From: G963668655 sp963668655
GTDB lineage: Bacteria > Myxococcota_A > SURF-8
NCBI GenBank assembly: GCA_963668655.2
Contig: CAXXPQ010000004.1
Location: 744,001-808,000, forward strand
DNA length: 64,000 nucleotides
Direction: 5' to 3'
How positions within the stretch are numbered: position 1 is the first letter of the stretch; every line of letters begins with the position of its first letter. Below, in pieces: positions 17,696 to 25,739 of this stretch. Made by a program: the position numbers and the translations under genes. The notes under the pieces are model-generated. The model searched no databases, was not told the DNA's origin, and saw only the letters and a program-made list of their open reading frames with translations.

Positions 17696-17837
17696 GCCCG
17701 ATAACCGCCCCCCGAATCGTGGCCCAAGTGCGAATGGAAAATAGGCCGGGCGAGGATCGTTTTGCAACGGCCGCTAACGATCGAAGGCTTCCATCCGATA
17801 AATGATTTATACGATTTCTTGCGGAAAGGAATGACCG

Positions 17838-18239
17838 ATGGTTTGGAAGCCGACATGCGAATCTCTTGGGATTCTGATCGCCCTGACGATGCTCTTTTCC
17901 TGTTCTTCCTCAAGTTCCAGCTATGACGCGGACATCGATATCGATGGCGACCTGGATGCCTTCGAAACGAATGGAGACGCGGACCCGGACCCGGAAGTCG
18001 GGGAAAGTGAACGTGAAGCCTCGGAATCGGAGGAAGAAACCGATCTCCCCGAACAGGATTTCGACGGGGAAAGCGACACCGACACGGAATCGGATGGGGA
18101 CACGGATCTCGACACGGCGGATGTCGATCCGGAACCGGATGGCGATATCGACCTTGATATTCCGGACGCCGACCCCGAATCGAATGGAGACGCGGATTCA
18201 GAAAGCGACAACGCCGAAATCGAAGAAGAACGATCCTGA
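17838..18239 (+). CDS. Linker-only acidic lipoprotein
   Basis: A 133-aa protein with a lipobox signal peptide (IALTMLFSC). The rest of the chain is an acidic low-complexity linker of DxD, DGD and EE units (for example DIDIDGDLDAFETNGDADPD). It ends without any folded domain. Elsewhere in the window the same linker joins a lipobox to large folded domains. AAAGGAATGACCG precedes the ATG. It may be a spacer protein, a decayed remnant that lost its domain, or a calcium-binding peptide. Its net charge is very negative. Confidence 0.65.
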   Translation: MVWKPTCESLGILIALTMLFSCSSSSSSYDADIDIDGDLDAFETNGDADPDPEVGESEREASESEEETDLPEQDFDGESDTDTESDGDTDLDTADVDPEPDGDIDLDIPDADPESNGDADSESDNAEIEEERS

Positions 18240-18250
18240 GAGAAACGGAA

Positions 18251-18994
18251 TCAACCGCCCGTAAGCGCCTCGAAACGCCGTTCCACATCCGCCCAGTTCA
18301 CCACGTTCCACCAAGCCTGGATGAAATCTCCGCGTTTGTTCTGATATTTCAGATAATAGGCATGTTCCCAGACATCGCAAAGCAAGAGCGGCACGCTTCC
18401 GCCGATGGTAGAATTCTGATGATTGAGAATCGCCCCGACGTACAGTTGCTGGAAATACGGATGCCAGGCCAGCACGCTCCAGCCGGCCCCTTCCACTTTC
18501 TCGCCTGCCTTGGTGAACTGCGCCTTGAAGGCGTCGAACGAGCCGAAATCCTTCAGGATCCGCTCCGCAAGTTTGCCCGTTGGAAGCGATTTGGCCTTTT
18601 CCTTCGGAGCCATGTTCTCCCAGAAAATGGAATGATTCAAATGACCGGCCGCGTTGAAGGCCAGGCGTTGAACCAACGCGGGAACTCCGGGAACGGTGGC
18701 GGTTTTTCGCGCCTCGGCCAATTCCTTCTCGGTTTCGTTCAAGCCGTTCACGTAACCCGCATGATGCTTATCGTGATGAATTTCCAGGGTTTTGGCGTCC
18801 AGATACGGCTCCAGCGCATCGAAGGCATAGGGAAGATCCGGTAGTTTGTGGTTTCCCGGCCCAGCCGGAACCAGATTCGGATCGAGCATGGCCATTTGAC
18901 GCCCGCCGGCGGCCGCCTCGACAATTCCGGGATGAATCGCCGCCGCTCCGCCCACGACGGCTGCCGCCTTCAGGAAATTCCTTCGATTGGTCAT
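18251..18994 (-). CDS. Tat-exported Fe/Mn superoxide dismutase
   Basis: A 247-aa protein. The start ATG 18994 has a perfect AGGAGG upstream. The N-terminus MTNRRNFLKAAAVVGGAAA is a twin-arginine signal, so the enzyme should fold in the cytoplasm and act in the periplasm. The metal ligands are visible: His in LEIHHDKHHAGYV, His in GHLNHSIFW, and Asp plus His in CDVWEHAYYLKY. The GHLNHSIFW form and the later NHQNST resemble manganese-type enzymes, but metal choice cannot be proven from sequence. It removes superoxide, useful to an oxygen-sensitive organism. It is separated from the gene upstream by a terminator at 19091-19123. Confidence 0.92.
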   Translation of the reverse strand: MTNRRNFLKAAAVVGGAAAIHPGIVEAAAGGRQMAMLDPNLVPAGPGNHKLPDLPYAFDALEPYLDAKTLEIHHDKHHAGYVNGLNETEKELAEARKTATVPGVPALVQRLAFNAAGHLNHSIFWENMAPKEKAKSLPTGKLAERILKDFGSFDAFKAQFTKAGEKVEGAGWSVLAWHPYFQQLYVGAILNHQNSTIGGSVPLLLCDVWEHAYYLKYQNKRGDFIQAWWNVVNWADVERRFEALTGG

Positions 18995-19090
18995 GCTATC
19001 CCTCCTTGCCATTTTCCCATAAAAAGTTCGTTTTCCGCGCGACCTTCTCTTCATTTCGGATGATTTCACGCGCTTCCCTATTCCCGAAAA

Positions 19091-19123
19091 GGCAAAAGGG
19101 GCGTCGGAAAACCCGACGCCCCT
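19091..19123 (-). terminator. Rho-independent terminator of the five-domain lipoprotein gene
   Basis: GGGGCGTCGG (19098-19107) and CCGACGCCCC (19113-19122) form a 10-bp stem with a five-base loop, followed on the minus strand by TTTTGCC and a further T-run. It lies 23 bases after the stop at 19146. Confidence 0.88.
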
Positions 19124-19145
19124 GAAGAATCATGCCGTCTTCCCC

Positions 19146-21719
19146 CTACGGAGTCGCCTCTTCCACGATGTTAAGCTGAAGTTCCAGAAACGCGCTGTGA
19201 TTGGAGAAATCGTATGTCGAGGGCGTCCCGGACGTGATGGCGAACCAGATGGAGTGGCTGCCGAGCCACGCCGTATCGGAGGTATTGAAATCGAACAGCA
19301 GGTTGATGGATCCGGAAGCTCCGGCTCCCGTGGCGGGATAATGGCCGAAGTTGCCGTCGATGACGTAGTGATGATCCGCACCGTCCACGTACATGAACGT
19401 CGTGGTGATGTCCGCGCCGTTGATGGTCGAATCGGCGGGAAGCGAATAGTCCAGCCACATCTCGAAGGGCGTGCCCAGAACCACCTCATGCACGTCCCGA
19501 TCGCCCCGATTGCCGTTTCCGCTATAGGCGAATACGGAGCCGACGTAAGTCAGCATGATGCCCCAATCGCGCGTGGGAGGCGTCTGCCCCCACAGGTAGG
19601 GAATCCCCGCCTCGTACGACATGGACTGCCCGGTGGCGTCGGGGTGAGAGCCCAGCACGTCCGCCAGGTTCTCCGGCTCCTGTTGAATATTCAGGGCGAC
19701 GGTGTTCCAGTTGCTCACCGTGCCGGCATCCGTGTCGCCGTTCTGATCGCTCACCGCCAGGGCCACCATGAGTTCGTGGGAGGTGCCCTGCCAGTGGTCG
19801 GCGTAGAACGGAACCTGGATTTGCACTTCCAGATAACCGGACTCCTGCGATGTCAGACCGGAAATGGACAGGTGCTTGACCAGCCCGTCGATGCCGATCA
19901 GAACGGTGTTGATCCCGTCCGGAGCATCGCTGTACGAATAGTTGAAGAACAGATAGAAGTTTTCCCCCAGGGCCACATCGGCCCGTGTCTCCGAAGCGGG
20001 AACGATTTCCACCGAGTTGACGAGGGGAACCGACACGCCGGCGTCCGCCGGGGCCGAATCGGGCGGAGCCGTATAGACCATGCTCTGATAGCCGTTGTAG
20101 GCGTAAAGGTCGTCCAGAATCGACTGCGGGTTGGCCCCTTCGGGAAGCACGATGAAAGGCACCGTCATGGGGTTGCTGACGCGATCGGTCAGGTATCCGC
20201 CGGCGTCGTCCGAGGGCGCCACGGAAAACTCCATCAGATATTCGCCCGTCAGATGCCGGGCCGCCTCGGTCATGAGCATGGTGAAATACGCGAAATATCC
20301 GGGGGACGATTCGGTGAAGCCGGTCACCTTCAGGTATTTACTGGTGTCGTCCGCCAGCCAGATGAAGACGTGATCGATGGCCGGAGCCGTCTGGAGGGCC
20401 GGATGGTAGGTGTAATCCAGCGACACCGCGAACGTTTGACCCGCGGCCACGGCCCCCGTCATGGGCGAGCGGTCGTCGCCGCGCTCCGATTCCTCGCCGT
20501 ACAGAACCGAGACGCCCGCGTAGTTGATGTACGGCGTATCCGATCCTTCCTCGCCGGCTTCCGGCGGCTGGGCATCGATCAGTTCCACGGTCACCTCGGG
20601 ATAGTCCATGATGGCGATGCCTTCCAGCGTTTCCAGCAGGGAATCCGGGATCACCTCGTCCACGTCGCCGTCCGTATCCCCGTCCACGTCGCCGTCCGTG
20701 TCGCCGTCCGTGTCGCCGTCCACGTCGCCGTCCACGTCGCCGTCCGTGTCGCCATCCGGCGGGGTTTCGCCTTCGACGATTTCCATCTTCCAGACGCGAT
20801 ACAAGCCGGTTTTCTCATCATCGGTCATCAAAGCGAACATCAGTGCAAAGATGTCGCCCGGGCTGGCGTTGGCCTTCAGTTTGGAAATCATCACCGCGAA
20901 AATACCGTCGTCGCCGCTTTGCATTCCGTCCAGCTCGTATTTCAGCGTGGTATCCGTTCCCGGAGCGGTAATCAGCAGGTAACGGACGTTTTCGTAGTCC
21001 GTGTAATCGGTAAAGATCTGGACCGAGACTTCCCCGCCGATCTCGAATTTCTGCTTGCCGATGATGTTCGTAATCTGCGGGAAGTCCTCACCGGAATGTC
21101 CTTCCGGGCGGCTGGTCAGCGTCTCCACGCCGTTTCCATCGCTACCGCCCATGTCCAGAATTTCCAGGGAATTCGCCGTAACCTGGGCTTCCACGTCCAT
21201 GACCTTGAGCGTCATCTCCCTGTAAAGACCGGTATGGCCGTCGGACGTCTGCAACGCGTATTTCACGGTGAAGGTTTTGCCCTTCAGATCCGGATCGTCC
21301 TTCAGGTTACCGGCAAGCTCCATGATGAAGCTCTGCATGTCTTCCAGCAGATGGCCGGGAACCCGGATGTGATTGTCCGCGCCCTCGATGTAAACAATGG
21401 CCTTGTCCACATCCTCCGGCGTGGCGTAATCCGATTCGATGGACACGGTGAATCCCTGGCCCAGACGCAACTCCGCAGGAGCTTCCAGCGACTCGACCTG
21501 CGGCGCGCCGTCTCCGGATTCTCCCTCGGGAGGCGCGCCTTCCACCACCTCGCCGCCATCGAATTCCAAGGCCGACGTCAACTTGTTTTCAAGTTCCTTC
21601 TGGATGTCGTCGTCATCCGAATCCCCGCCGCCGCTGCTGCACGCCATCAGCATCAGCGAGGGAAGCATCAACAGCATCGTAAAAACCACGAGAAACCGTT
21701 GCAATGGGTACAAGCTCAT
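19146..21719 (-). CDS. Multi-domain surface lipoprotein with DGD repeat linker
   Basis: An 857-aa protein. ATG 21719 is preferred to 21725 because AGGAG lies six bases before it. The signal peptide MSLYPLQRFLVVFTMLLMLP ends in the lipobox LMLMAC. Two beta-sandwich-like domains (about 60-180 and 195-320) are followed by a linker of DGDTDGDVDGDVDG units. Three more similar domains come after it (about 395-525, 555-690 and 730-857). The domains share patterns such as LGxxFxVxxxYSY and IVYIEGADNH/FMYVDGADHH, suggesting internal duplication. This looks like a surface adhesin or matrix protein; no enzyme motif was seen. It has a good promoter and its own terminator, so it is probably monocistronic. 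Confidence 0.8.
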   Translation of the reverse strand: MSLYPLQRFLVVFTMLLMLPSLMLMACSSGGGDSDDDDIQKELENKLTSALEFDGGEVVEGAPPEGESGDGAPQVESLEAPAELRLGQGFTVSIESDYATPEDVDKAIVYIEGADNHIRVPGHLLEDMQSFIMELAGNLKDDPDLKGKTFTVKYALQTSDGHTGLYREMTLKVMDVEAQVTANSLEILDMGGSDGNGVETLTSRPEGHSGEDFPQITNIIGKQKFEIGGEVSVQIFTDYTDYENVRYLLITAPGTDTTLKYELDGMQSGDDGIFAVMISKLKANASPGDIFALMFALMTDDEKTGLYRVWKMEIVEGETPPDGDTDGDVDGDVDGDTDGDTDGDVDGDTDGDVDEVIPDSLLETLEGIAIMDYPEVTVELIDAQPPEAGEEGSDTPYINYAGVSVLYGEESERGDDRSPMTGAVAAGQTFAVSLDYTYHPALQTAPAIDHVFIWLADDTSKYLKVTGFTESSPGYFAYFTMLMTEAARHLTGEYLMEFSVAPSDDAGGYLTDRVSNPMTVPFIVLPEGANPQSILDDLYAYNGYQSMVYTAPPDSAPADAGVSVPLVNSVEIVPASETRADVALGENFYLFFNYSYSDAPDGINTVLIGIDGLVKHLSISGLTSQESGYLEVQIQVPFYADHWQGTSHELMVALAVSDQNGDTDAGTVSNWNTVALNIQQEPENLADVLGSHPDATGQSMSYEAGIPYLWGQTPPTRDWGIMLTYVGSVFAYSGNGNRGDRDVHEVVLGTPFEMWLDYSLPADSTINGADITTTFMYVDGADHHYVIDGNFGHYPATGAGASGSINLLFDFNTSDTAWLGSHSIWFAITSGTPSTYDFSNHSAFLELQLNIVEEATP
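20661..20756. repeat. Eight 12-bp tandem repeats coding for the DGD linker
   Basis: About eight tandem 12-mers of the type CACGTCGCCGTC / CGTGTCGCCGTC lie inside the lipoprotein gene. They encode DGDV/DGDT units on the minus strand. Nearly identical units suggest that linker length can change by slippage or recombination. Confidence 0.85.
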
Positions 21720-21822
21720 TGCCATCTCCTTTTCGTTTTCCGTTTGCTTGAATACTCCATGCGCATCCACGCACGGACGCCCCTTCATCTATTCGTTCCT
21801 ACCGGCCTTTGGTTTGGAAATC

Positions 21823-21851
21823 ATTGTACATTTCGGATTTCCGCTTGTCAA
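21823..21851 (-). promoter_or_regulatory. Strong sigma70 promoter of the multi-domain lipoprotein gene
   Basis: Minus-strand TTGACA (21851-21846) and TACAAT (21828-21823) have 17-bp spacing. The expected leader to ATG 21719 is close to 100 bases. Confidence 0.75.
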
Positions 21852-21915
21852 TGCCATGATTCGTATTCAAGAAATCCGGAATCCTCGAACGTTCCCGTCG
21901 TTTCGAATCGCAGGC

Positions 21916-22449
21916 TTATTTCGATTCATTCGGCATAACCGCTTTTTGCTTTATGGCTTTTACATCCATGGTTTTGCGCAAACTATCCGGGAACTTCTTT
22001 TTCCCTTTCTTTTCTTTTTTGATCTGTAGCGCTTTTTTGTTCGCCCGGGCGTCTTTTCCGGCGCTTCTGGCCGCTTTGCCGAACCAGGAGACTTTTTTCT
22101 TTCGATCTCCATTTTCAAAAACGGCCTTGGCCATGCCGTTCAGGACACCGATGCGAAAATTCTTGAAATCCACGAAAGTTTCTGGGTTCTGCACGTCGCC
22201 GGTCAGGGGCCTGTCCGTCACGGGACAGACTTTGTTCCCCATGATTTTGATCTTCGGCGCGTTCTTCTTTTCGCCTTTTTTTCCCTTTTTTTGTGCGTTC
22301 TTCGCCTGATCGTTTTTCTTGATTTCGTGCTTTTTCTGGGTTTTCCTGGTTTCCTTCTCCATCTTCACGGCATCTTTCGCCGCTAGACCGGAAGCAAGAA
22401 AAGCCAACAAAGCAACGGCCATCACCACGAATTGCAGCAACCGTTTCAT
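21916..22449 (-). CDS. Lys-rich secreted protein with CPVT motif
   Basis: A 177-aa protein with a signal peptide (FVVMAVALLAFLASGLAAKD). The mature chain has two very basic Lys-rich tracts (about 30-65 and 130-160). Between them is a small conserved-looking core containing IKIMGNKVCPVTDRPL, then FVDFKNFRIGVLNGMAKAVF. A CPVT segment followed by a short beta region recalls YHS-like or NosL-like metal-associated domains, but the second cysteine cluster of those families is missing. A good promoter lies at 22501-22529. The ATG at 22449 has AAAGGAACACG upstream. It is probably periplasmic or secreted, perhaps binding an acidic polymer. The function is unknown. Confidence 0.65.
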   Translation of the reverse strand: MKRLLQFVVMAVALLAFLASGLAAKDAVKMEKETRKTQKKHEIKKNDQAKNAQKKGKKGEKKNAPKIKIMGNKVCPVTDRPLTGDVQNPETFVDFKNFRIGVLNGMAKAVFENGDRKKKVSWFGKAARSAGKDARANKKALQIKKEKKGKKKFPDSLRKTMDVKAIKQKAVMPNESK

Positions 22450-22500
22450 GACGTGTTCCTTTCACAAAATAAGTAATCGAGCCTTGACGATTTCGAGGTG

Positions 22501-22529
22501 ATTATACGGGATTTCCAAACCGCCGCCAA
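22501..22529 (-). promoter_or_regulatory. Promoter of the Lys-rich secreted protein gene
   Basis: Minus-strand TTGGCG (22529-22524) and a perfect TATAAT (22506-22501) with 17-bp spacing lie about 50 bases before ATG 22449. Confidence 0.7.
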
Positions 22530-22612
22530 GCCCTTTCGCTCCGCGGCCGGTTCAATCGCACGGAAGCGAACCTCGGAGAGTCGCCCCCGGTCTCGAAAAT
22601 GGCGTTCGTCCG

Positions 22613-23467
22613 TCAGTCGGCCGTTTCCGACGCCTTTTCCTCTCCCCAAACCCGTTTACTGCGTTCGATTCGCTTGTGGATCTTTTCCCAGGTGTGGGTG
22701 GCGACGAAGGATTCTTCATACCGTTTCAACATGGCGGAAAACATCTTGAAAGGAACGGCAAACGAGAGTTCGTCCGTCTTGAAGAACTTGCGGGCCGACG
22801 GATCCCAACCCCCCAGCACCGCCTTGTTTTCACCTTTCTGTAAATAGCGCAGCGGCCATGCGGCCAAACTGCCGCAACCGGCGCTCCAGGGGGACTGCAC
22901 CGCTTCCGGATCGTTCGTGACGAAGGTCGCCAACTGATGCAACCCGCCCAAAGACTCGGGACGGCAGAAGAAAAGAACGAGTTCGGGCGATTCCGTCTCG
23001 GTGAATCGATCGATGGGTTTGACCACGCAGTACGGCTCCGGCGCCGGACGCGGATCCACATATTCGAAAATACGGCGCAATTCATCCGGCGACTCGCAGT
23101 AATGCTCGCCTTCCATGTAGCCGGGCGTGCCGGAGGAAACATAACGGATAATGGTTTCCGCCTGGGGTTTGTTGAATCCCATCCAGAAGGCCGCGCCGGG
23201 ACAGCCGAAACATTCCGCCGAAAAACACGCCGCCGTCCGCTTTCTCCGCGCGCGCCAGATATGGCCGATAGCGCAGGAAAAGCCGCCGAAAATGGACGGC
23301 CAATCAAGCTCGTTCCTGATTTCCTTTTCCCGGACGGGAAGTTGCAGGGGTTTCGGCGAAAAGCATTCCTCCGGCCGATCCCTGGTGTAATGCAACCCCA
23401 TGGGAGCTTCGTCCAGCCCCAATCGAGCCAGAAATTCCGGCAATCTTCCCAATAATTCCTGATCCAT
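22613..23467 (-). CDS. DUF169 family protein
   Basis: A 284-aa soluble protein. ATG 23467 has AAAGGAGCG upstream and begins MDQELLGRLPEFLARLGL, as DUF169 proteins do. Family-like features include the early GLHYTRDRPEECF, a Cys-rich CFSAECFGCPGAAFWMGF stretch near residues 82-100, and a C-terminal MFSAMLKRYEESFVATHTWE. The family is common in anaerobes, has no established activity, and its conserved cysteines suggest a metal or redox role (inference). The frame extends to 23623, but that extension is basic and lacks a ribosome site. Confidence 0.78.
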   Translation of the reverse strand: MDQELLGRLPEFLARLGLDEAPMGLHYTRDRPEECFSPKPLQLPVREKEIRNELDWPSIFGGFSCAIGHIWRARRKRTAACFSAECFGCPGAAFWMGFNKPQAETIIRYVSSGTPGYMEGEHYCESPDELRRIFEYVDPRPAPEPYCVVKPIDRFTETESPELVLFFCRPESLGGLHQLATFVTNDPEAVQSPWSAGCGSLAAWPLRYLQKGENKAVLGGWDPSARKFFKTDELSFAVPFKMFSAMLKRYEESFVATHTWEKIHKRIERSKRVWGEEKASETAD

Positions 23468-23636
23468 AAGGCGCTCCTTTTCTTTCGTGAAACGGCTCAA
23501 ACGAAGTCGGAAACGACCCGCCCGTCCCTCCGATTTCGGTTGTCGATTCGGTCCGGCACGCCGAAGCCGCAGCCCCGTTATCTTATCAGACAAGGCCCAC
23601 CGGCGTAAAGCCTCGTAACGCAAACACGGACCGGAG

Positions 23637-23666
23637 TTGTCCCTTTTCGGTCAAGTGTGATACAAT
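23637..23666 (+). promoter_or_regulatory. Promoter of the GHL10 lipoprotein gene
   Basis: TTGTCC (23637-23642) and TACAAT (23661-23666) are separated by 18 bp. The -10 is extended by TGA immediately upstream. The leader to ATG 23691 is about 18 bases and contains GGAGG. Confidence 0.6.
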
Positions 23667-23690
23667 TTCCCCGTCTCACGGAGGAAACCC

Positions 23691-25466
23691 ATGTCATACG
23701 TCAAGTTTCTCGGCCTGTTGGCCGCCGCCGCGCTTCTGGCCTCGTTTTCGGGGGCCTCCTGCGGGAACACGTCCCGCCAAGCGGTGGAATCGTTCTATTG
23801 CCTGCCGGGCTATCATCTGGAAAACGGCCAATGCCTGCCGGATTCCATCGACGGTGAAAAACCGGACCCCGGAACGGATGGTGACGCGGATTCAGATCCG
23901 GATTTCGACCTGGATCCGGATCCGGACGCGGATTCCGACGCGGACCTCGATGCAGCGGACGGAAATCGCCCGGAATCCGAGGAAGACCGGGACCGGAACG
24001 ACACTCCGGAAATCGCGGATGACGAGTCCTCGTCGGAAACCGTGGCGGATCGTGATATTGCAGGCGGCGAACTGATTCTTACGGCCCCGGACGTGCTGGC
24101 CGTGGGCGCGCGTTCCGGACTGCGCGCGATTCTATTGACGGATAACGGCGGGCAACAGACGGATGTCGGCGACGAGGCCGTTTTCACCTGCTTCAACCTG
24201 GACATCGCCGAAGTGAACGCACAAACCGGCCAACCGGCCGAACTCCGCGGACTGGCCGAGGGCGAAGCCACGCTACGCGCCGCTTACGGAGATTGGATTT
24301 CCGACCCGGCCATCGTGCGGGTGCGTCCCCGCGCCCGCGTGGAAGCGCGGGGACTCTGGGTGAATCGCTGGAGTTTCGCAAGCCCCGAGGACGTGCGAAC
24401 CATCATGGCGGACGCCGCCGCCGCCCGCTTCAACCAGGTGTACTTTCAGGTGCGCGGGGATTTCGACGCCTATTACGCCAGCAACCTGGAGCCCTGGGCT
24501 CGGGGGCTTTCAGGCTCCCTGGGAACCGACCCCGGCTGGGATCCCCTGGAAACGGCCGTCGAGGCCGCCCACGGGCACGGACTGGAACTGCACGCCTGGA
24601 TCAACGCTTTCACGCTATGGAGCGGCTCCTCCCCGCCGCCGGAAACCGTTCCCCGGCACATGTACCTGGAACATCCGGAATGGATCATGCAGGACGAAAA
24701 CCAGGTTCCCATGGCCCTGGGATCGGGCTATGTCTGGGCCTCGCCCGGAAACAGCGAACTACGCGCCCACAACGTCGCCGTGGCCCTGGACATCGCCGCC
24801 CGCTACGACGTGGACGGCATCCATTTGGACCGCATCCGCTATCCCGGACCGGACTACAGCCACGACGCGGCCAGCATACAGGCCTTTGTCGAGGCCAAGG
24901 TTCTACGCCCTGAACTGACCTACGCCGACTGGGAGCGGGAACAGGTGGTGGCCCAGGTGGCCCAGATCCGCATCGCACTTGAATCCCACGCCCCCCGGGT
25001 GGTGTTGTCGGCCGCCGTGGCGGGTATTTATCAGGACGAATGGGACTGGGGCGGCGTGACGGAAGGCTATCATCAGTGGCTTCAGAATTCCCGGGCCATG
25101 GTGGATCAGGGCGCGCTGGACGTTCTGATTCCCATGGTGTACTGGCGCTGCCTGGACACCTACGGCGGCTGGACGGATTTTTGCGCCCTGGTGGACAGCC
25201 ATGCCGCCCACACGGAAAATCGTTTCCTGTACATCGGCTCGGATCTGGACGCCGGGGGCGACGCGGAAAAGCGCACGCGCGGACGGCAACGGGGCTTCGA
25301 GTCCTTCGAGGAAATTCAGGAGCAGATCGGAAAGACCCGCCAGGCGGATACGGAAGGCTGGGTGCTATACGACTACAACACCGTGAAATCCGCCGGGTAT
25401 CTGGAGAGTCTGGCCGCCGGTCCCTTCGCGGAGACGGCGGAGGTTCCCTTCATTTGGTGGAAATGA
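23691..25466 (+). CDS. GHL10 (DUF187-type) glycosyl hydrolase-like lipoprotein
   Basis: A 591-aa protein. The lipobox signal peptide ends in SFSGASC. A short CLPGYHLENGQCLP motif and an acidic DGD linker (about 60-115) follow. A bacterial Ig-like (BIG2-type) domain spans about 125-205. The hydrolase-like TIM barrel runs from about residue 212 to the end. Barrel signatures include ARGLWVNRW, FNQVYFQVRGDFDAYYAS, GLELHAWINAF and YDVDGIHLDRIRYPG, where the acidic residues are likely catalytic. Family members act on cell-wall or other polysaccharides in the periplasm or at the surface; the substrate is not known here. GGAGG lies upstream of the ATG. Confidence 0.88.
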   Translation: MSYVKFLGLLAAAALLASFSGASCGNTSRQAVESFYCLPGYHLENGQCLPDSIDGEKPDPGTDGDADSDPDFDLDPDPDADSDADLDAADGNRPESEEDRDRNDTPEIADDESSSETVADRDIAGGELILTAPDVLAVGARSGLRAILLTDNGGQQTDVGDEAVFTCFNLDIAEVNAQTGQPAELRGLAEGEATLRAAYGDWISDPAIVRVRPRARVEARGLWVNRWSFASPEDVRTIMADAAAARFNQVYFQVRGDFDAYYASNLEPWARGLSGSLGTDPGWDPLETAVEAAHGHGLELHAWINAFTLWSGSSPPPETVPRHMYLEHPEWIMQDENQVPMALGSGYVWASPGNSELRAHNVAVALDIAARYDVDGIHLDRIRYPGPDYSHDAASIQAFVEAKVLRPELTYADWEREQVVAQVAQIRIALESHAPRVVLSAAVAGIYQDEWDWGGVTEGYHQWLQNSRAMVDQGALDVLIPMVYWRCLDTYGGWTDFCALVDSHAAHTENRFLYIGSDLDAGGDAEKRTRGRQRGFESFEEIQEQIGKTRQADTEGWVLYDYNTVKSAGYLESLAAGPFAETAEVPFIWWK

Positions 25467-25487
25467 TACGCCGCACCGGCTTCGGGA

Positions 25488-25736
25488 TCAGCCTCCGGCG
25501 CTGGGAAGCACCGTCCAGACCTCGTCCGTGTCCGAAAGCGAGGTCTTCTCTCCATCCAGGTAGCTGATAGCCCGCCCGTTGACCAGCACGGTGGCGGCCT
25601 TGATTTCCGTCTCGAAATCGGCGCCGTATTCTTTTCTTCCGCGTTCCAGAAGTTCCTTGACGGTCGCCACCGGCCAATGCAGTTCGTGCTCGCCCATAAG
25701 ATTGGCCAGCCGGAAATGGGGAATGAACGTGGCCAT
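25488..25736 (-). CDS. MoaD/ThiS-like sulfur carrier protein paired with AOR
   Basis: An 82-aa ubiquitin-fold protein ending in the functional tail SAGG. LVNGRAISYLDGEKTSLSD is the typical beta-grasp region and ELLERGRKEYG the helix. It lies three bases after the aldehyde oxidoreductase gene. Such carriers deliver sulfur for the pterin dithiolene, and the fixed pairing suggests that this copy serves tungstopterin made for the neighbouring enzyme. The C-terminal diglycine would be adenylated by a MoeB-like enzyme encoded elsewhere. Confidence 0.85.
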   Translation of the reverse strand: MATFIPHFRLANLMGEHELHWPVATVKELLERGRKEYGADFETEIKAATVLVNGRAISYLDGEKTSLSDTDEVWTVLPSAGG

Positions 25737-25739
25737 GAC

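Noticed and set aside
20661..20756. Possible CRISPR-like array
   Set aside because: The 12-bp units are directly tandem without spacers and stay in frame as DGD codons.
19197..21938. 913-aa plus-strand frame opposite the multi-domain lipoprotein
   Set aside because: It is His/Arg-rich shadow sequence, while the minus strand has promoter, ribosome site, lipobox and terminator.
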